A stretch of DNA of 64,000 nt from Saccharum officinarum (Eukaryota; Streptophyta; Magnoliopsida; Poales; Poaceae): contig CM036188.1 in assembly GCA_020631735.1 (NCBI GenBank), forward strand, positions 12,752,214-12,816,213, written 5' to 3'. The notes under the pieces were generated by a model, which did no database searches, was not told the origin of the DNA, and worked only from the letters and a program-made list of their open reading frames with translations. A program made the position numbers and the translations under genes. Shown piece by piece: positions 61,400-64,000 of the stretch (positions are counted from its first letter, which is position 1; each line of letters opens with the position of its first letter).

Positions 61400-61790
61400 A
61401 ATTAATGTGACAATTAGTAGGTTGAACGTAATTTAGGAGGTTATTTTACATTATCTTTCATAATTACAAAGGTGGATAATCTATAGAATCATTATGGCGT
61501 ATTTAAATTATCTTCCATAATAACACATGTGAGTAATTTTGATAAAATTAGAGAATTATTTTAAATTATTTTTATAAGATGTAATGTGAGGGGATTAATT
61601 ATTTTGAATTATGTTTTCTAATAGTAAAGTGAGTAATTTAGATCTAATTTAGAGGGATGTTTTTAATTATCTTTCATGATGACATACGTGGGTAATTTAT
61701 TTATATAAAATTCGGTGGTTATTTTTGAACCGTCTTTTGTAATGACAAGGTGAGTACTTTAGATGCAAAATTTGAGGCTTACTTTATGTA
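61400..61790. repeat. Degenerate ~58-bp minisatellite
   Basis: About six AT-rich units of the type ttattttaaattatctttcataatgacaaaggtgagtaat, with landmarks near 61451, 61508, 61566, 61608, 61667 and 61728. No coding capacity. Confidence 0.7.
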
Positions 61791-62128
61791 TTTTTTTATA
61801 AATTGTGGTGATTAATTTTTTATAAATTACAATAGATCTAATGACTAATATCGATGATGATTATTAGAGTCTATCAAGCGGATCCAAATGGGACAATCTG
61901 TCAGACCCTTAATTAGCAACGCAAATAAACCAATCTTCTGTCTCAATCCAAACAAGCAAGGAACGAGGGAACATTGTGCCAAAGCACCTCTGGTTTGACA
62001 GTTCACGGATAGTTTCAGAAATCAACATAGCATTCCTGCTGTTGCAGACAAAATGGTGAGGCGTGAGACCAAAAACAAGCTGCTAGTTCATCATCAGTTC
62101 ATCGCATCCCTGACATCTCTCTTCTGTT
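61791..62128. other. Possible 3' UTR of the RG-rich gene, otherwise unassigned
   Basis: Downstream (minus strand) of the stop at 62129. I see no other feature. Confidence 0.35.
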
Positions 62129-62515
62129 CTACCAACCACGGCGCTGGTCGCTCCCACCACGGCCGCCTGAATTTCCAACTGGGCGCCAAGCCGTCTGCTG
62201 CCTGTGGAACGTGGCCGTACTGCCCTCTTCCTGCACAAGCGCTTCCTTCCGTTCCGTCGGCTGGTAAGTGTAGGCACCACCTCTGTCATTCCTGCTGCCT
62301 CGGCTTTGCCTCATGTCAGCCCCATGGAAACCTCTCCCGTAGCCGCGGCCACTGCCCAGCGCTGTCTCGGCAGTGATGGCTCTCCCTCTCCCACGTCCAA
62401 AGCCGCTGATCATCGGCTGCGGCTCTGCCAAGGTTGGGATGGTTTCAGGCGGTGGTCGGCTACCAGGATAGGTGTGCCACAGCGGCCTCTTTGGAATCTC
62501 AGTTTCAGTTATAGT
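62129..62515 (-). CDS. Terminal exon of an unidentified RG-rich protein (partial)
   Basis: A minus-strand frame is open from the gap to a stop at 62129. A convincing acceptor, ctttttgcag, ends just before 62515, giving an exon of 128 codons plus stop in phase 0. It reads TITETEIPKRPLWHTYPGS, then many RG pairs (GFGRGRGR, GSGRGYGRG, GGRGGSDQRRGW). The frame also stays open upstream of the acceptor (SISERNHVF), so the exon could be longer. RG-rich tails are common in RNA-binding proteins. I cannot name the family. The rest of the gene lies in or beyond the gap. Confidence 0.5.
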   Translation of the reverse strand, partial: TITETEIPKRPLWHTYPGSRPPPETIPTLAEPQPMISGFGRGRGRAITAETALGSGRGYGRGFHGADMRQSRGSRNDRGGAYTYQPTERKEALVQEEGSTATFHRQQTAWRPVGNSGGRGGSDQRRGW

Positions 62516-62567
62516 CTGCAAAAAGACATGATTTCTTTCAGAGATTGATGGCAAAACTGGCGGTATG

Positions 62568-62667
62568 NNNNNNNNNNNNNNNNNNNNNNNNNNNNNNNNN
62601 NNNNNNNNNNNNNNNNNNNNNNNNNNNNNNNNNNNNNNNNNNNNNNNNNNNNNNNNNNNNNNNNNNN
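62568..62667. other. Assembly gap, 100 N
   Basis: Placeholder gap between contigs. Sequence to the right matches 57273 onward. Confidence 0.97.
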
Positions 62668-64000
62668 CCGAGCGTGTTCGCCGGCCAACCCTGCTTGTCG
62701 ACTCCACTGTCCCGGTCGTGCGTGTGACGCCGGTAGCTATCCAGGAACGTCATATTTGGTACCAGAGCAAGGGTTCATCACCACCGGATCCGCTCGATTC
62801 CACCAGCTCTCCACCAACACTAACACTCGTATGGCTACCGTTGAGGACAAGCTGGATGCGCTGTCCGCGCAGATGACCTTCATGCTGCAGATGATGGAGG
62901 AAGCGAACGCGGGGATGTGCCGCACCCTAAGGACCAGCGCAGCTGCGTCGCGGTCGTCCGCACCGTCGTCTTCGCCCGCTCCACCGGTGTCCTCTACTCC
63001 GGCTGCAGTGCCGACAGCTGTGGCACGCCATCCACAACCGCACGGACTGCAGCGCCTACGACCATCACCACCATGCTGCCCGTGTCATCGACAAGTGCTC
63101 GTCGTGTTCTCCGCCAGCATCGACGCGCCGGCCGAACCCACCGCTGCACCGACCTCCTCGTCGACACCGACTGCTCTGCGTCCAGCGCCCAGATCCGCCA
63201 CCACCACTACGCTGGGTGCCATCGACGAGCGCGCGGTCACGTGGTGCTTCGGCAGCAAGCACGCCGCGGTCATCCCCGCTGCTCATCCCCGAGCCACCAC
63301 ACCTTCGACCGCTTCACCGACCGTGGCCGTCCTCGACGTTCACCACTGGTCCCCACACCAACGGCACCAACCGTGACATCAACCATCGTGCAGATGGCCA
63401 CGACCGTCAGGCCACTGCCCACGCCGCATCAGCAATCTCAAGTACAGAGGACGATGCAATCAACACGTTGCCCACCAGGTGTTCGACAACTCGCCTCTGC
63501 CGCAGCACCAACATGCTGGTTTCTGGGAGCAGCGTCAACACCATCTCAAACTGTGCTGCCGTCATCAGCGACACACACGCTCGCCAAACAAGTTGCAGCT
63601 CCAGCAGTTGGCATGTCCCAGTATGCACACCAGGTGTTACAGTGACATCCACAAAGCTACTATCCTAAATCAGTTAATCATGGCAAGTGCTATGACTCAG
63701 TAATGTTGTGGCCACCTCCTGTGAGTCACGCAAGGAATTACTGTGCTCCATGTGTGTTTGACCGTGGGAAGAATAGAAGGGCAAGTGGATAGTGAATGCC
63801 AATGTTCAGGAGGCTCCTAAGGTGTTTGCTGGAATGACCAATATGAGTCCAGAGAGGTTAGCACCATTACCTGCTACCTTGGTTGACAAGGGACCATGGC
63901 CACCTCCTCTAAAAGACGGTAACTCCTTGCTCACAGACACCTACCTGTTATGCTTACATTCAGGGCAACCCTTTAATAGTGGTCAGATAGATGTGACATT
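62668..64000 (+). mobile_element. Second assembled copy of the non-autonomous LTR element (partial)
   Basis: It begins inside the 5' LTR (ccgagcgtgttcgccgg) and follows 57273-58606 closely: same degenerate LTR end aacgtcatatttgg, PBS (62757-62768), MATVEDK start at 62831, Ala/Pro/Thr-rich linker and Trp/Pro motifs. Many single-base indels in the first ~1 kb break the frame (for example near 63027, 63081, 63101, 63355 and 63425). It runs off the window. Confidence 0.85.

Noticed and set aside
61400..61790. CRISPR-like array (also 3070-3745 and 41190-41640)
   Set aside because: The repeats are degenerate, contiguous and lack unique spacers; the genome is clearly plant.

Overview
The window is plant nuclear DNA, most probably from a grass and perhaps a panicoid/Andropogoneae-type genome. 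This is inferred from nested LTR retrotransposons, Stowaway and Tourist-type MITEs, a plant L1 LINE with a C-terminal RNase H domain, and GC-rich intron-containing BAHD acyltransferase genes close to rice and barley hydroxycinnamoyl-amide synthases. Nothing bacterial is present: there are no operons, CRISPR arrays or prophages. Two 100-base N runs (19128-19227 and 62568-62667) are assembly gaps between contigs.

Layout. 1-7.05 kb: remnant of a minus-strand LTR element with a tRNA-iMet primer site, a (TA)n tract, a GC-rich patch, an AT-rich stretch with a ~110-bp degenerate tandem repeat, and a 5'-truncated LINE (4551-7042) bounded by a 12-bp target-site duplication. 7.29-19.09 kb: an ~11.8-kb minus-strand Ty3/Gypsy chromovirus (Tekay/Del-like) with ~2.87-kb LTRs, TSD gataa, one gag-pol frame broken by two stops, and an extra sense ORF between PBS and gag. 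After the first gap, 19228-25396 repeats 12954-19127 down to the same TSD and flank. It is best read as the other haplotype, or an overlapping contig, placed in tandem. 26.4-26.6 kb: the end of a probable CACTA element. 26.66-36.89 kb: a decayed minus-strand Copia element (SIRE/Maximus-like) whose LTRs carry an array of GACCGGACG motifs upstream of the TATA box.

37.9-61.15 kb is a tandem segmental duplication joined at a CCC microhomology. Each unit carries the tail of a BAHD pseudogene on the plus strand and, on the minus strand, one apparently intact two-exon BAHD N-acyltransferase gene (438 and 442 aa). The units have since diverged. Unit 1 has a decayed hAT-like (TTF/DUF4371) transposase, a 455-bp Tourist-like MITE, a ~380-bp (ATAAAT)n expansion and a 68-bp tandem duplication. 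Unit 2 has a perfect 35-bp inverted repeat and a 4.6-kb non-autonomous LTR retrotransposon (TSD aacac), which itself contains a 966-bp Mutator-like element (TSD ctctatcct). 61.2-62.57 kb: a ~58-bp minisatellite and a minus-strand terminal exon of an unidentified RG-rich protein. After the second gap the sequence re-reads the same non-autonomous element from 57273 onward, with frame-shifting indels, and runs off the window.

The only genes likely to serve the host are the two BAHD paralogues (amide-type phenolic conjugation, inferred) and the RG-rich exon. The rest is mobile DNA, its relics and simple repeats. The least explained items are the extra ORF of the chromovirus and the large pol-less reading frame of the non-autonomous element.
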